A stretch of 64,000 nucleotides of DNA from Litchfieldia sinesaloumensis (GTDB lineage Bacteria > Bacillota > Bacilli > Bacillales > Bacillaceae_L), in the NCBI RefSeq assembly GCF_900156865.1, contig NZ_LT732529.1:3621035-3685034 (forward strand), in the 5' to 3' direction. Positions 21,366 to 31,213 of the stretch are shown piece by piece. The first letter of the stretch is position 1, and every line of letters begins with the position of its first letter. The notes beneath the pieces were generated by a model. The model saw nothing but the letters and a program-made list of their open reading frames with translations, did no database searches and was not told where the DNA came from. The position numbers and the translations under genes were made by a program.

Positions 21366-21405
21366 TTTAGTAATATGACTAAATCTTCCAAGGATGGTGT
21401 ATAAT

Positions 21406-22041
21406 ATGTCTGCAATTTTAGAAGCGACAGAACGAATCAAAGATAAAAATTCAACATTAACAAAAATTAGACAAGCAGGAAATATCCCGGCTATTTTAAA
21501 TGGACCTAATCAAAGTCAACCCATTTACGTAAATAGTGCGGACTTCTTGAAAACAATTCGTACTACTGGCCGTAATGGGATTATTAAGCTTGCAATTAAT
21601 AATAATCAACATTCCGTCATGCTGAACGACTTTCAAACAGATCCACTTAAGAGTGAGGTTATTCATGCGGACTTTCAAATTGTAAATATGTCATCAGAGG
21701 TTACAGTTGATGTAAACATTAATTTAGTTGGAGAAGCAAAAGGGGTGAAAGATGGTGGGGTGCTTCAGCAGTCCATTCATCAAATCTCTATCTCAGCTCT
21801 TCCATCTGATATACCACAGACAATTGATGTTGATGTTTCTCATATAGAGGTTGGGGATGTTGTAAAGCTAGAAGATATTGATACTAAAGGCAAATTTACA
21901 ATTAACCATGATACCTCGCAGGTAGTAGCATCCGTACTTGCTCCAAGACAGGAAGAAGAGATTAGTACTGGAGAGGAACAAGAACCTGGCGAACCTGATA
22001 ATCTTGAAGGTAGGGAAACAAACGAATCTGATGAAGGGTAA
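21406..22041 (+). CDS. rplY: 50S ribosomal protein L25/general stress protein Ctc
   Basis: 5S rRNA-binding general stress protein. The 211 residues comprise an N-terminal L25-type domain (about 1-95; RIKDKNSTLTKIRQAGNIPAILNG, HSVMLNDFQTDPLKSEVIHADFQIV) and a C-terminal TL5/CTC beta domain with GVKDGGVLQQSIHQISISALPSDIPQTIDVDVSHIEVGDVV. The tail is acidic. ATG 21406 is preferred over ATG 21394, which has no ribosome site. The SigB-like promoter upstream and terminator downstream make it a one-gene unit. Confidence 0.93.
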   Translation: MSAILEATERIKDKNSTLTKIRQAGNIPAILNGPNQSQPIYVNSADFLKTIRTTGRNGIIKLAINNNQHSVMLNDFQTDPLKSEVIHADFQIVNMSSEVTVDVNINLVGEAKGVKDGGVLQQSIHQISISALPSDIPQTIDVDVSHIEVGDVVKLEDIDTKGKFTINHDTSQVVASVLAPRQEEEISTGEEQEPGEPDNLEGRETNESDEG

Positions 22042-22052
22042 AGAAAAAGGTT

Positions 22053-22082
22053 GGACGTAACCAAAACGGTTACGTCCTTTTG
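22053..22082 (+). terminator. Terminator after rplY
   Basis: GGACGTAACC (22053-22062) pairs perfectly with GGTTACGTCC (22068-22077), loop AAAAC, then TTTT. Confidence 0.85.
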
Positions 22083-22104
22083 CCATAACAAAGGTGGGGG
22101 AAAT

Positions 22105-22668
22105 ATGAAGCTGATTGTTGGGTTAGGAAATCCCGGTAGGCAGTATGAGGAAACAAGGCACAACGTCGGGTTTAAGGTTATTGATGAACTCTCAGATAAA
22201 CTAAACATCGCGCTAGACAAGGCTAAGTTTAATGGAGTATTTGGTCAAGGTTTAGTAAATGGAGAGAAAGTTCTACTTTTAAAGCCATTAACATATATGA
22301 ATTTATCGGGAGAAAGTATCAGGCCACTCATGGATTATTATGATATCCTAGTAGATGATATCCTTGTTGTTTATGATGAGTTGGACATACCGGTGGGGAA
22401 AATTAGACTTCGTGAGAAAGGAAGTGCTGGTGGACATAATGGAATGAAGTCCATCATCAACCATTTAGGTACCCAAGAGTTTAAACGAATACGAATTGGG
22501 ATTAATCGTCCGGCGAATGGAATGAAAATATCTGATTACGTGTTAGGTCGTTTTCATGCTGATGAGGCTCAAGATATCAAGGATGCTATCCAAAAGTCAG
22601 CAGAAGCGGCAGAAAAATGGGTGTCAACACCATTTTTACAAGTTATGAATGAATTTAATGCGAAGTAA
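22105..22668 (+). CDS. pth: Peptidyl-tRNA hydrolase
   Basis: Recycles peptidyl-tRNA dropped from ribosomes; essential (spoVC in B. subtilis). The 187 residues show [18 protein letters not shown] with catalytic His19 and Asn9, [41 protein letters not shown] with the catalytic Asp, and [12 protein letters not shown] 22105 follows GGTGGGGG. The same frame opens at 22051 but those codons lie in the preceding terminator. Confidence 0.96.
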   Translation: MKLIVGLGNPGRQYEETRHNVGFKVIDELSDKLNIALDKAKFNGVFGQGLVNGEKVLLLKPLTYMNLSGESIRPLMDYYDILVDDILVVYDELDIPVGKIRLREKGSAGGHNGMKSIINHLGTQEFKRIRIGINRPANGMKISDYVLGRFHADEAQDIKDAIQKSAEAAEKWVSTPFLQVMNEFNAK

Positions 22669-22766
22669 TACATATGAATTACTATAGTTGAGGATCCAAT
22701 CCTTATCGAATAGTTATTCTCTCAGTGATTTGATACATATGGTAGTGAATAAAGAATTCCTTTGCG

Positions 22767-22788
22767 GTTTATACTAGAAAGTGTAAAC
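22767..22788 (+). other. Hairpin before fin
   Basis: GTTTATAC (22767-22774) pairs with GTGTAAAC (22781-22788) with one G-U pair. No SigF promoter could be assigned to fin with confidence. Confidence 0.3.
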
Positions 22789-22820
22789 TATGGTACGTAA
22801 CTCAGATGAGGAGGATTCTT

Positions 22821-23051
22821 ATGTCACTACACTACCATTGTCGACATTGTGGTGTGAAGGTTGGAAGTATTGATAACCTATCTTTACATAGTGAAAGTCT
22901 TGGGTTTCATCAATTGACAGACCAAGAGCGACAAGAGATGATTTCATATCAATCCAATGGAGACATTCATGTTAAGACAATCTGTGAGGATTGTCAGGAA
23001 GCGTTAAATCGTAATCCGGATTTACATCAATACAATTCATTTATTCAATAA
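22821..23051 (+). CDS. fin: Anti-sigma-F factor Fin
   Basis: A 76-residue zinc-binding protein (YabK) that inhibits SigF so that the forespore can switch to Sig[10 protein letters not shown] near the N-terminus and [17 protein letters not shown] near the C-terminus provide four Cys for the metal. I use ATG 22821 ([11 protein letters not shown]) behind GAGGAGGA; a longer frame starts at 22806 but covers the ribosome site. Length is identical to the B. subtilis protein. Together with spoIIE and sspF it belongs to the forespore programme. Confidence 0.93.
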   Translation: MSLHYHCRHCGVKVGSIDNLSLHSESLGFHQLTDQERQEMISYQSNGDIHVKTICEDCQEALNRNPDLHQYNSFIQ

Positions 23052-23059
23052 GAAGAAAA

Positions 23060-23089
23060 GCTTTGGCCTATGCAACCAAAGCGTTTTTC
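23060..23089 (+). terminator. Terminator after fin
   Basis: GCTTTGG (23060-23066) pairs with CCAAAGC (23076-23082), followed by GTTTTTC. Confidence 0.8.
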
Positions 23090-23205
23090 TATTTACGATA
23101 AAGCGAAATGATTACTTTAAATATGAGTTGAGTTTACTTTTACATAAATCGATTAATTGATAGGGGTTATATACTTGCCAATTACTTCGAGAGGGGGTTA
23201 CCTGT

Positions 23206-26200
23206 TTGCTAAAGGGAATACAAGAATATGTTGGAAATAATGACGAGTTAAAGTCAATTATAGATGGAATAGACGGAGGATTACGAGAGCAGTTAATAGC
23301 TGGTTTATCAGGATCTGCTCGTACTGTGCTTGCGGCTGCGCTATATAGACAAACAAATCGACCTATATTGGTGGTCACTCATAATTTGTTCCAAGCACAG
23401 AAAATTTATGAGGATTTAAACGGACTCTTAAAAGAAGACGAAGTATTTCTCTATCCTGTTAACGAATTAATTGCTTCGGAAATAGGAATTGCAAGTCCAG
23501 AATTAAAAGGGCAGCGAATTGAAGCGTTGAACTATTGGAGTCATCAATCCAGAGGTGTTATTGTTGCACCAATTGCAGGTTTAAAACGACTTTTGCCACC
23601 TAAGAAACTATGGAATGAAAGTCAGTTGTCATTTACGGTCGGTAACGACATTGAAGTGACAGATACATTAGAAAAGCTATTTGCGATGGGTTATGAACGG
23701 GTGTCAATGGTATCTGCACCAGGAGAATACAGCGTAAGAGGGGGGATTCTCGATATTTATCCCTTAACAGAGGAAAATCCAGTACGTATCGAGTTATTTG
23801 ATACAGAAGTGGACTCTATCCGTACATTCTCACTGGAAGATCAACGTTCACAGGGGAAAATTAACTCAATCGTGATCGGACCCGCTACTGAGATTTTACT
23901 AACGCCTACACATTTAGAAAGAGGCGTAGATGCATTAGAAGCAGGGCTGGCTAAAAGTTTAAAAAAGGTAAAGGACGAGAAAGCGAAGGAGCAGCTGTTA
24001 GAAAATATATCTTATGAGCTGGAGCAACTAAAGAATGGCCAAACTATACAGCAAATGTTCAAATACTTATCCCTTGTTTACGATAAGCCTGCTAGTTTAC
24101 TAGACTATTTACCAGAAAATGGATTAGTCCTACTGGATGAAATTAGTAGAATTCAGGAAATGGCAGATAGTCTTGATAAAGAAGAGGCTGAGTGGGTAAC
24201 GAGTCTTTTATCACAAGGTGAGATTATTCATAACATTACTTTGTCACATCAATTTGCAAAGCTACTTCAAGGATCTACAAATCCTTTGGTTTATCTATCC
24301 TTATTCTTACGGCATGTACCACATACAAGCCCGCAGAACATTTTAAATATGTCTTGTAAACAGATGCAGAATTTCCACGGCCAAATGCATGTCCTTAAAG
24401 CGGAGCTTGAACGATGGCAGAAAGGGAGTTATTCTGTAGTTTTTCTAGGTTCAAATGAGGAGCGGGTAAAAAAGCTCGAGCAAGTCCTGTCAGACTATGA
24501 AATCGAAGCTATTCCTAGAAAGAAAAGTGATGAAGCTATTTTACTAGGAAAAGTACAAATCATGATTGGTGATCTTCAGGATGGCTTTGAATTACCGTTA
24601 CAACGCATTGCGGTCATAACTGAGGAAGAGCTCTTTAAGAAAAAAATGCAAAAAACAAAACGAAAGCAAAAACTTTCAAATGCAGAACGGATTAAGAGTT
24701 ACTCCGAGTTGCAAGTAGGGGACCATGTTGTTCACGTGAACCATGGAATTGGAAAGTATTTAGGAATTGAGACATTAGAAATAAACGGAATTCATAAGGA
24801 TTATTTACACATCCGTTATCAAGGCAGTGATAAGCTCTATGTACCAGTAGACCAAATTGAGCAAGTACAAAAGTATGTTGCTTCTGAGGGCAAAGAGCCA
24901 AAGATATACAAATTAGGCGGAACAGATTGGAAGCGTGTTAAGAAAAAGGTTGAATCATCCGTCCAAGATATAGCAGATGATCTTATTAAGCTATATGCGG
25001 AGCGTGAGGCAAGCAAAGGATTTGCCTTTTCTCCTGATGGAGAGATGCAACGAGAATTTGAGGCGTCCTTTCAATATCAAGAAACCGAAGATCAGTTAAG
25101 GTCAATACAGGAGATAAAAAAGGATATGGAACGTGAACGTCCTATGGATCGCTTGCTCTGTGGAGATGTGGGGTATGGAAAAACAGAGGTTGCAATTCGT
25201 GCAGCATTTAAGGCGATTATGGATGGGAAACAGGTAGCATTATTAGTTCCGACAACAATTTTAGCACAACAACACTATGAAACCATTCGTGAAAGGTTCC
25301 AGGACTTCCCGATATCAATCGGTTTGTTAAATCGTTTCCGTTCAAGAAAACAACAAACGGAAGTTACAAAAGGGTTAAAAAATGGAACAGTTGATATCGT
25401 CGTCGGTACACATCGTTTATTGTCTAAGGATATTACGTATAAGGATTTAGGATTATTGATTATTGATGAGGAACAACGCTTCGGTGTTACCCATAAGGAA
25501 AAAATCAAACAACTAAAAGCAAATATTGATGTTCTTACGTTAACGGCAACACCAATTCCACGGACATTGCACATGTCCATGCTTGGTGTTCGTGATTTAT
25601 CCGTAATTGAAACACCGCCTGAAAATCGTTTCCCTGTTCAAACATACGTTGTTGAATATAATGGTGAATTAATAAGAGAAGCAATTGAACGGGAAATGGC
25701 TAGAGATGGTCAAGTATACTTTTTATATAACCGTGTTGAAGATATCGAGCGGAAGGCAGAAGAAATTTCGATGCTTGTACCAGATGCTAGAATTGCGTTT
25801 GCTCATGGAAGAATGACAGAAAATGAACTTGAATCTGTTATTCTGAATTTCCTTGATGGCCAATACGATGTCCTTGTTACAACGACCATTATTGAAACAG
25901 GTGTAGATATTCCTAACGTGAATACACTAATTGTTCAGGATGCAGATCGGATGGGGCTTTCACAACTTTATCAGTTAAGAGGTCGTGTAGGTCGTTCAAA
26001 TCGTGTTGCCTATGCGTATTTTACCTACCGTAAGGATAAGGTACTGAATGAAGTTGCTGAGAAGCGCCTTCAAGCTATTAAGGAGTTTACTGAGCTTGGA
26101 TCAGGCTTCAAAATTGCCATGCGTGATTTATCAATTCGAGGAGCAGGAAATATACTAGGAGCACAACAGCATGGATATATAGATTCTGTTGGATTTGATC

Positions 26201-26745
26201 TCTATTCACAAATGCTAAAAGAGGCAATCGAAGAACGCCAAGGTGATAAAACAGCAGTAAAACAAGTCAATGTGGAAATTGATGTCGAGGTAGATGCATA
26301 TATTCCAGATGCATATATTTCTGATGGACGCCAAAAGATCGATATGTATAAGAGGTTTAGAGGTATAACGACATTAGAAGATATTGAAGAGTTGCAAGAG
26401 GAAATGGTTGACCGCTTTGGGGAATATCCGATTGAGGTTGATTACTTATTTAAAATCGCAAAAATTAAAGTTTATGCACTTGCTGAACAGGTCATCTCCA
26501 TCAAACAAGCGAAACAGGAAATCACAATTCTTCTATCTGAGGACGTAAGTAGTCAAATTGATGGCCAAAAAATCTTTAAATTAGGTAATTCATTTGGTCG
26601 AATGATAAGTCTAGGAATGGAAGGTAGTAAATTAAAAGTTGTGATTCAAACCAAAGGCATGGACGTTAATAAATGGCTAGGTATTGTAAATGATATGGTC
26701 AAGGGCTTACAAGATGTCAAAAAGGAGAATGTAAATGTGGTTTAA
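23206..26745 (+). CDS. mfd: Transcription-repair coupling factor
   Basis: ATP-driven translocase that removes RNA polymerase stalled at lesions and recruits UvrA. The 1179-residue protein has the UvrB-like N-terminal modules (SGSARTVLAAAL, YPVNELIASEIG, VRGGILDIYPLTEENPVRIELFD), the RNA-polymerase interaction domain (SYSELQVGDHVVHVNHGIGKYLG, about 505-525), and the RecG-like motor: GDVGYGKTE near 653, DEEQRFG near 754, TATPIPRTL, and QLRGRVGRS. The C-terminal TRCF domain is complete. The start is TTG 23206 behind GAGGGGGT. Confidence 0.97.
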   Translation: MLKGIQEYVGNNDELKSIIDGIDGGLREQLIAGLSGSARTVLAAALYRQTNRPILVVTHNLFQAQKIYEDLNGLLKEDEVFLYPVNELIASEIGIASPELKGQRIEALNYWSHQSRGVIVAPIAGLKRLLPPKKLWNESQLSFTVGNDIEVTDTLEKLFAMGYERVSMVSAPGEYSVRGGILDIYPLTEENPVRIELFDTEVDSIRTFSLEDQRSQGKINSIVIGPATEILLTPTHLERGVDALEAGLAKSLKKVKDEKAKEQLLENISYELEQLKNGQTIQQMFKYLSLVYDKPASLLDYLPENGLVLLDEISRIQEMADSLDKEEAEWVTSLLSQGEIIHNITLSHQFAKLLQGSTNPLVYLSLFLRHVPHTSPQNILNMSCKQMQNFHGQMHVLKAELERWQKGSYSVVFLGSNEERVKKLEQVLSDYEIEAIPRKKSDEAILLGKVQIMIGDLQDGFELPLQRIAVITEEELFKKKMQKTKRKQKLSNAERIKSYSELQVGDHVVHVNHGIGKYLGIETLEINGIHKDYLHIRYQGSDKLYVPVDQIEQVQKYVASEGKEPKIYKLGGTDWKRVKKKVESSVQDIADDLIKLYAEREASKGFAFSPDGEMQREFEASFQYQETEDQLRSIQEIKKDMERERPMDRLLCGDVGYGKTEVAIRAAFKAIMDGKQVALLVPTTILAQQHYETIRERFQDFPISIGLLNRFRSRKQQTEVTKGLKNGTVDIVVGTHRLLSKDITYKDLGLLIIDEEQRFGVTHKEKIKQLKANIDVLTLTATPIPRTLHMSMLGVRDLSVIETPPENRFPVQTYVVEYNGELIREAIEREMARDGQVYFLYNRVEDIERKAEEISMLVPDARIAFAHGRMTENELESVILNFLDGQYDVLVTTTIIETGVDIPNVNTLIVQDADRMGLSQLYQLRGRVGRSNRVAYAYFTYRKDKVLNEVAEKRLQAIKEFTELGSGFKIAMRDLSIRGAGNILGAQQHGYIDSVGFDLYSQMLKEAIEERQGDKTAVKQVNVEIDVEVDAYIPDAYISDGRQKIDMYKRFRGITTLEDIEELQEEMVDRFGEYPIEVDYLFKIAKIKVYALAEQVISIKQAKQEITILLSEDVSSQIDGQKIFKLGNSFGRMISLGMEGSKLKVVIQTKGMDVNKWLGIVNDMVKGLQDVKKENVNVV

Positions 26746-27093
26746 TCTCTTCATTCATTAACGAAGGTACCTAAGTAAATATATAACAAATAGAACTAAA
26801 GATGTAAGTTGCCTATAGTTCTGAAGTATGGTTATTTTTACCTCAAGTGAAAAATCACAATCATCGTGAATAGAACTTTGTTGGTGTAAGATACTAAACT
26901 CAACAACAAATGGTGATTTATTCAAATCCAGACAAATTGTACATAAGTGCTTGTTCAAAAGGAAGATGAAAAGGACGTGTCGGGTAGTAAGTCGAAGTTC
27001 CTCTACCGATGAGTCATTTTCACCGGACTATTTGAACATCCTTATAATCACCACTATTCTTTAATCATCAGATGAAAGTGAGGCATCATAAGA
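26746..27093 (+). other. Intergenic region between mfd and spoVT
   Basis: This 348-bp stretch shows no credible gene on either strand. spoVT is a SigG gene in B. subtilis, but I could not assign a SigG promoter with confidence. No strong mfd terminator is visible. Confidence 0.6.
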
Positions 27094-27630
27094 ATGAAGG
27101 CAACTGGTATTGTTCGTCGAATTGATGATTTAGGTCGAGTAGTTATCCCGAAAGAAATCCGTAGAACTTTACGAATCAGAGAAGGGGATCCATTAGAGAT
27201 TTTTGTAGACAGAGATGGAGAGGTCATCTTAAAGAAGTATTCTCCAATTAGTGAGTTGAGCGACTTTGCGAAGGAATATGGCGAGGCACTATTTGATAGT
27301 TTAGGGCACCAAGTACTTATTTGTGACCGTGACGCATTTATTGCGGTTGCAGGCGGATCTAAGAAAGAATACTTAAACAAAAACATAAGTGAACTTATAG
27401 AAAAGGCAATGGAAGATAGAACATCTGTATTAGAAACAGAAGAACGTCAAATGTCCATTGCAGAAGGTGTCGATGAAACAATCTCATCATATACAATCGG
27501 GCCAATAATTGCAAACGGTGATCCAATAGGTGCCGTAGTCATCCTATCAAAGGAAAAGACGCTCGGGGAAGTAGAACAAAAAGCAGTGGAAACTGCAGCA
27601 GGATTCCTAGCACGACAAATGGAACAGTAA
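27094..27630 (+). CDS. spoVT: Stage V sporulation protein T
   Basis: Forespore transcription regulator that tunes SigG genes. The 178 residues combine an AbrB-like DNA-binding domain (MKATGIVRRIDDLGRVVIPKEIRRTLRIREGDPLEIFVD, 1-50) with a GAF-like domain (about 56-178). It is a paralogue of abrB in this window: the first 25 residues differ at only a few positions. A terminator follows directly. Confidence 0.97.
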   Translation: MKATGIVRRIDDLGRVVIPKEIRRTLRIREGDPLEIFVDRDGEVILKKYSPISELSDFAKEYGEALFDSLGHQVLICDRDAFIAVAGGSKKEYLNKNISELIEKAMEDRTSVLETEERQMSIAEGVDETISSYTIGPIIANGDPIGAVVILSKEKTLGEVEQKAVETAAGFLARQMEQ

Positions 27631-27641
27631 TAAAGGACAGT

Positions 27642-27671
27642 GAAAAGGTAGCGATATGCTACCTTTTCTTC
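27642..27671 (+). terminator. Terminator after spoVT
   Basis: GAAAAGGTAGC (27642-27652) pairs with GCTACCTTTTC (27658-27668), loop GATAT, then TTCTTC. Confidence 0.8.
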
Positions 27672-27719
27672 TATTAGCGAGGACTTGTCTCTACTAGCAG
27701 GGTTAATATACGGCAAGTA

Positions 27720-27728
27720 TGGTATAAT
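27720..27728 (+). promoter_or_regulatory. Extended -10 promoter of yabM operon
   Basis: TGG followed by exact TATAAT (27723-27728), 36 bases before yabM. No good -35 at the usual distance. Confidence 0.55.
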
Positions 27729-27763
27729 ACACTGGAAATCAAACGATTGGAAGGAGATGGGCG

Positions 27764-29389
27764 ATGGGCGTCCAATCCGCAGAACGTTCAAAACGAATTT
27801 GGGAAGGTGCATTTGCACTAACCATTGCCGGTTTGATTACCAAGATACTTAGTGCAGGCTACCGTATCCCTTATCAAAATATTGCAGGGGATATCGGCTT
27901 TTACATATATCAACAGGCATATCCGATCTACGGAATTGTCCTTGTTTTTTCAACTTATGGATTTCCCGTGATTATTTCGAAGCTTCTTGCAGAGAAATTA
28001 GAACAGAAAGACGAAGCTTCAGCCACCAAAATACTGTATACCTCCTTATTTACACTATTAGGTATCGGGTTTCTAATGTTCTGCCTTTTGTATTGGGGGG
28101 CTGGAATCGTAGCCGGTTGGATGGGTGACACGAGGCTTTCGGCATTGATAAGGGTCATTTCCTTTTCTTTTTTGCTTCTGCCATTCATCTCTGTTTTCCG
28201 TGGCTTTTTTCAAGGTCACAAGAATATGATACCAACTGCAGTTTCGCAAGTAACCGAACAGTTAATTCGCGTCGTCACGATCCTGATTATGTCATTCCTT
28301 TTGTTAGATTATGGGTATGGGGCATATGAAGCAGGAGCGGGAGCAATCTTTGGTTCAGTAACTGGTGGACTCGCAGCGATTTTAGTTTTATCATTTTATC
28401 TAGTTAAAAGGAAAAAGAATAGACGAAGTCAACGTACTCAAAAAGCGACAATACAAACAAAGGTAATTATTAAAATTCTTTTTACTCAGGGAATGACAAT
28501 TTGTATCAGCGCTTTGTTGCTGATTCTTTTTCAATTAGTCGATTCTTTCACCGTGTATTCCTTGTTAGTAACGAGTGGGATGGAGGAAGAAGCAGCTAAA
28601 CAGGTTAAGGGAATCTACGACCGGGGCCAACCTTTGCTTCAGCTTGGAACCGTTGTGGCAACTTCATTAGCATTATCGCTTGTCCCTTTGATAGCAAGCG
28701 CGAAGTCCAGGAATGATATAGACTTTATTGAAAAGAAAGTTGATTTAACATTTCGATTAAGTGTTGTTATTGGTGTCGGGGCCTCGGTTGGGCTTGCTTG
28801 GGTCCTTGAACCCACGAATATTATGTTGTTTCGAAATGACCTTGGAACACATGTTTTAACAATAATCGGTTTTTCTATATTGTTTACAACAGTATCCCAA
28901 GCAAATACCGCAATCTTACAAGGATTAGGACATCCTTTTTTACCAGCATTTGTTGTTGTAATTGGTATGCTACTAAAATGGATATTAAATAAGTTACTTG
29001 TTCCTAGTTATGAAACAGTTGGGGCGGCTATTGCAACCTTGGTTGCCTTTGGAGTAATAGCAGCTCTACATACACTTATTTTAAAGTGGAAGCTACCAGG
29101 TGGTCTCAGAAATACAACATTTATCTACCGTGTTCTATTAGCAGCATTAGTCATGGGGCTTGTTATTTTATGCTATTCTCGAATCTTGCATTACCTGTTC
29201 TTTAGCAGTGGGGATAGTCGCTTGTTCGCAAGCTTTGAAGCGTTGTCGTCTGTATTCATTGGAGGATTTACATATTTATTTTTAATTTTAAGAGGGCGTA
29301 TTTTTACAAACGAGGAGCTCTCGGTAATCCCAATTGGAACAAAAGGAACCTTTCTAATTAGGTTACTTAAAGGGGGGAATAACACATGA
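27764..29389 (+). CDS. yabM: MATE/MOP-superfamily polysaccharide or lipid II flippase family protein
   Basis: A 541-residue polytopic membrane protein with about 14 predicted hydrophobic segments of the SpoVB/MurJ-like Wzx family. The N-terminus KRIWEGAFALTIAGLITKILSAGYRIPYQNIAGDIGFYIYQQAYPIYG is typical, as is FRGFFQGHKNMIPTAVSQVTEQLIRV. Members move undecaprenyl-linked precursors or related lipids; the substrate here is unknown. AAGGAG at 27751-27756 places ATG 27764. Its stop overlaps the start of yabN as ATGA. Confidence 0.9.
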   Translation: MGVQSAERSKRIWEGAFALTIAGLITKILSAGYRIPYQNIAGDIGFYIYQQAYPIYGIVLVFSTYGFPVIISKLLAEKLEQKDEASATKILYTSLFTLLGIGFLMFCLLYWGAGIVAGWMGDTRLSALIRVISFSFLLLPFISVFRGFFQGHKNMIPTAVSQVTEQLIRVVTILIMSFLLLDYGYGAYEAGAGAIFGSVTGGLAAILVLSFYLVKRKKNRRSQRTQKATIQTKVIIKILFTQGMTICISALLLILFQLVDSFTVYSLLVTSGMEEEAAKQVKGIYDRGQPLLQLGTVVATSLALSLVPLIASAKSRNDIDFIEKKVDLTFRLSVVIGVGASVGLAWVLEPTNIMLFRNDLGTHVLTIIGFSILFTTVSQANTAILQGLGHPFLPAFVVVIGMLLKWILNKLLVPSYETVGAAIATLVAFGVIAALHTLILKWKLPGGLRNTTFIYRVLLAALVMGLVILCYSRILHYLFFSSGDSRLFASFEALSSVFIGGFTYLFLILRGRIFTNEELSVIPIGTKGTFLIRLLKGGNNT

Positions 29390-30852
29390 TAACAGTAATT
29401 GGTCTTGGTGCTGGTGATTTGTCACAACTACCACTCGGCATCTATCGAAAACTTTTAGCTACAGAGCATTTATTTCTTCGAACGAAGGAGCATCCGGTTA
29501 TAAAAGAATTAGAAGCTGAAGGAATTAGCTATGAATCATTTGATGATATTTATGAAAAACATGATCAATTCGAAGCTGTTTATGATGAAATAGTGAATAT
29601 CCTAAAAACGGAAGCAAAAACAAAGGATATCGTCTATGCCGTACCCGGGCACCCAATGGTTGCCGAAAAGACGACTCAACTTTTACTTGAAGATGAGGAG
29701 TTGCAAGTCCAAATAGAGGGTGGTCAAAGCTTTATCGATCCAATATTGGCATCATTAAAAATTGATCCAATTGAAGGGTTTCAATTTCTAGATGCTTTAT
29801 CTCTAGTAACAGATGAACTACAGCTCTCACAGCATATCATTATCTGTCAGGTTTACGATCAGTACATTGCATCAAATGTTAAATTAACATTAATGGAGCA
29901 ATTACCAGATGAGTATGAAGTATATATTGTTACAGCAGCTGGTAGTGAAAATGAGAAAATTGTCAAAGTTCCTTTGTATGAGCTAGACCGTGGAACTCAG
30001 GTGAATAATTTGACTAGTGTCTATGTACCACCAGTACATGAAGAAGAACTCCTATACCATGATTTTCGTACATTTAGGAGAATTATAGCAGCCCTACGTG
30101 GCCCAGGTGGATGCCCGTGGGATCAAAAGCAAACCCATCAATCCTTAAAAAAGTACTTGCTAGAGGAAACCTATGAAGTACTTGATGCAATAGACAGTCA
30201 AGATGACGATCATTTAGCAGAGGAGCTTGGCGATGTGCTTCTACAAGTGGTTCTACATGCCCAAATTGGCGAGGACGAGGGGATGTTTACAGTTGATGAT
30301 GTCATTCGAAGTGTTTCTGAGAAAATGATTCGCAGACATCCACATGTATTTGGCAATAGTTCAGCAGAGACGGCAGAAGAAGTCGTTACCAACTGGGAGC
30401 AAATAAAACAACAAGAAAAAGGGACTACTGAAGCGAAAGCCTCTATCTTAGATGACGTGACAAAAGGACTACCGGGACTGATGAAGGCTGTTCAGTATCA
30501 GAAGAAAGCAGCAAAGGTTGGGTTTGACTGGGATGCTGTTGAGCCTATGTGGGACAAGGTCTTTGAGGAAATACATGAATATAAAGAAGCTGTAGCAGAA
30601 AATAACCAGGAAGCAGCCGTACGAGAGTTTGGCGACATTCTTTTTGCATTAGCTAATATTGCAAGATTCTATAATTTTGACCCAGAAGAGGCGATTGCGA
30701 TGACAAACCAAAAATTTCTGAGTCGGTTTCAGTTTATAGAGAATGTACTTAACGAACAAGGGTTGAAAATTGAGGAGCAAACCCTCGAGGCACTAGATGC
30801 AATCTGGGAAAGAGCGAAACAAAATGAAAGAGGTGATAACCATGCGACTTGA
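29386..30852 (+). CDS. yabN: Tetrapyrrole methylase-like / MazG NTP pyrophosphohydrolase fusion
   Basis: A 488-residue two-domain protein. Residues about 1-205 form a SAM-dependent tetrapyrrole methylase-like domain (TVIGLGAGDLSQLPLG, YAVPGHPMVAEKTTQLL), and about 225-485 a tandem MazG domain (LRGPGGCPWDQKQTHQSLKKYLLEETYEVLDAID with the EExxE metal motif and EELGDVLLQVVLHAQI). MazG hydrolyses aberrant NTPs; the methylase substrate is unknown. It is coupled to yabM upstream and overlaps rqcP by 11 bp. Confidence 0.94.
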   Translation: MITVIGLGAGDLSQLPLGIYRKLLATEHLFLRTKEHPVIKELEAEGISYESFDDIYEKHDQFEAVYDEIVNILKTEAKTKDIVYAVPGHPMVAEKTTQLLLEDEELQVQIEGGQSFIDPILASLKIDPIEGFQFLDALSLVTDELQLSQHIIICQVYDQYIASNVKLTLMEQLPDEYEVYIVTAAGSENEKIVKVPLYELDRGTQVNNLTSVYVPPVHEEELLYHDFRTFRRIIAALRGPGGCPWDQKQTHQSLKKYLLEETYEVLDAIDSQDDDHLAEELGDVLLQVVLHAQIGEDEGMFTVDDVIRSVSEKMIRRHPHVFGNSSAETAEEVVTNWEQIKQQEKGTTEAKASILDDVTKGLPGLMKAVQYQKKAAKVGFDWDAVEPMWDKVFEEIHEYKEAVAENNQEAAVREFGDILFALANIARFYNFDPEEAIAMTNQKFLSRFQFIENVLNEQGLKIEEQTLEALDAIWERAKQNERGDNHAT

Positions 30853-31102
30853 TAAATTTTTAAAAGTTTCACGATTGATTAAAAGGCGAACCTTGGCTAA
30901 AGAGGTTGCCGATCAAGGTCGGATTCTAATTAATGGAGTTGCTGCAAAAGCTAGCAGTAATGTGAAAATTGGTGATGAATTAACGATAAGATTTGGTCAA
31001 AAAATAGTAACCGTGAAAATTGAAGACTTACAGGACACTACAAAAAAGGAAGATGCAAACAAGCTTTATTCTGTAGTGAAAGAGGAAAAGGTAGAAGCGT
31101 AA
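30842..31102 (+). CDS. rqcP: S4-domain ribosome quality-control protein RqcP
   Basis: YabO/RqcP is an 86-residue Hsp15-like S4 RNA-binding protein that works with RqcH to add C-terminal alanine tails on obstructed 50S subunits. MRLDKFLKVSRLIKRRTLAKEVADQGRILING is the S4 core; TVRFGQK-like LTIRFGQKIVTVKI follows. ATG 30842 has AGAGGTG 6-7 bases upstream and lies in the yabN tail; a longer frame from 30797 is not supported. Confidence 0.95.
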   Translation: MRLDKFLKVSRLIKRRTLAKEVADQGRILINGVAAKASSNVKIGDELTIRFGQKIVTVKIEDLQDTTKKEDANKLYSVVKEEKVEA

Positions 31103-31148
31103 AACTTAATAAACTCCGTAAGGCTTGTTCTAAATTACACCACATTCT

Positions 31149-31189
31149 CATACATTTTACTATTAGACAAGTGGTTAGACTGACCACTT
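31149..31189 (+). promoter_or_regulatory. SigE-type -10 and inverted repeat before yabP
   Basis: CATACATT (31149-31156) fits the SigE -10 (CATACAnT), but I see no good -35. AAGTGGT (31169-31175) and ACCACTT (31183-31189) form a perfect 7-bp inverted repeat 25 bp before yabP. yabP-yabQ are SigE genes in B. subtilis. Confidence 0.5.
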
Positions 31190-31213
31190 AAGTATGAATG
31201 TGGGGGTTAGAAG

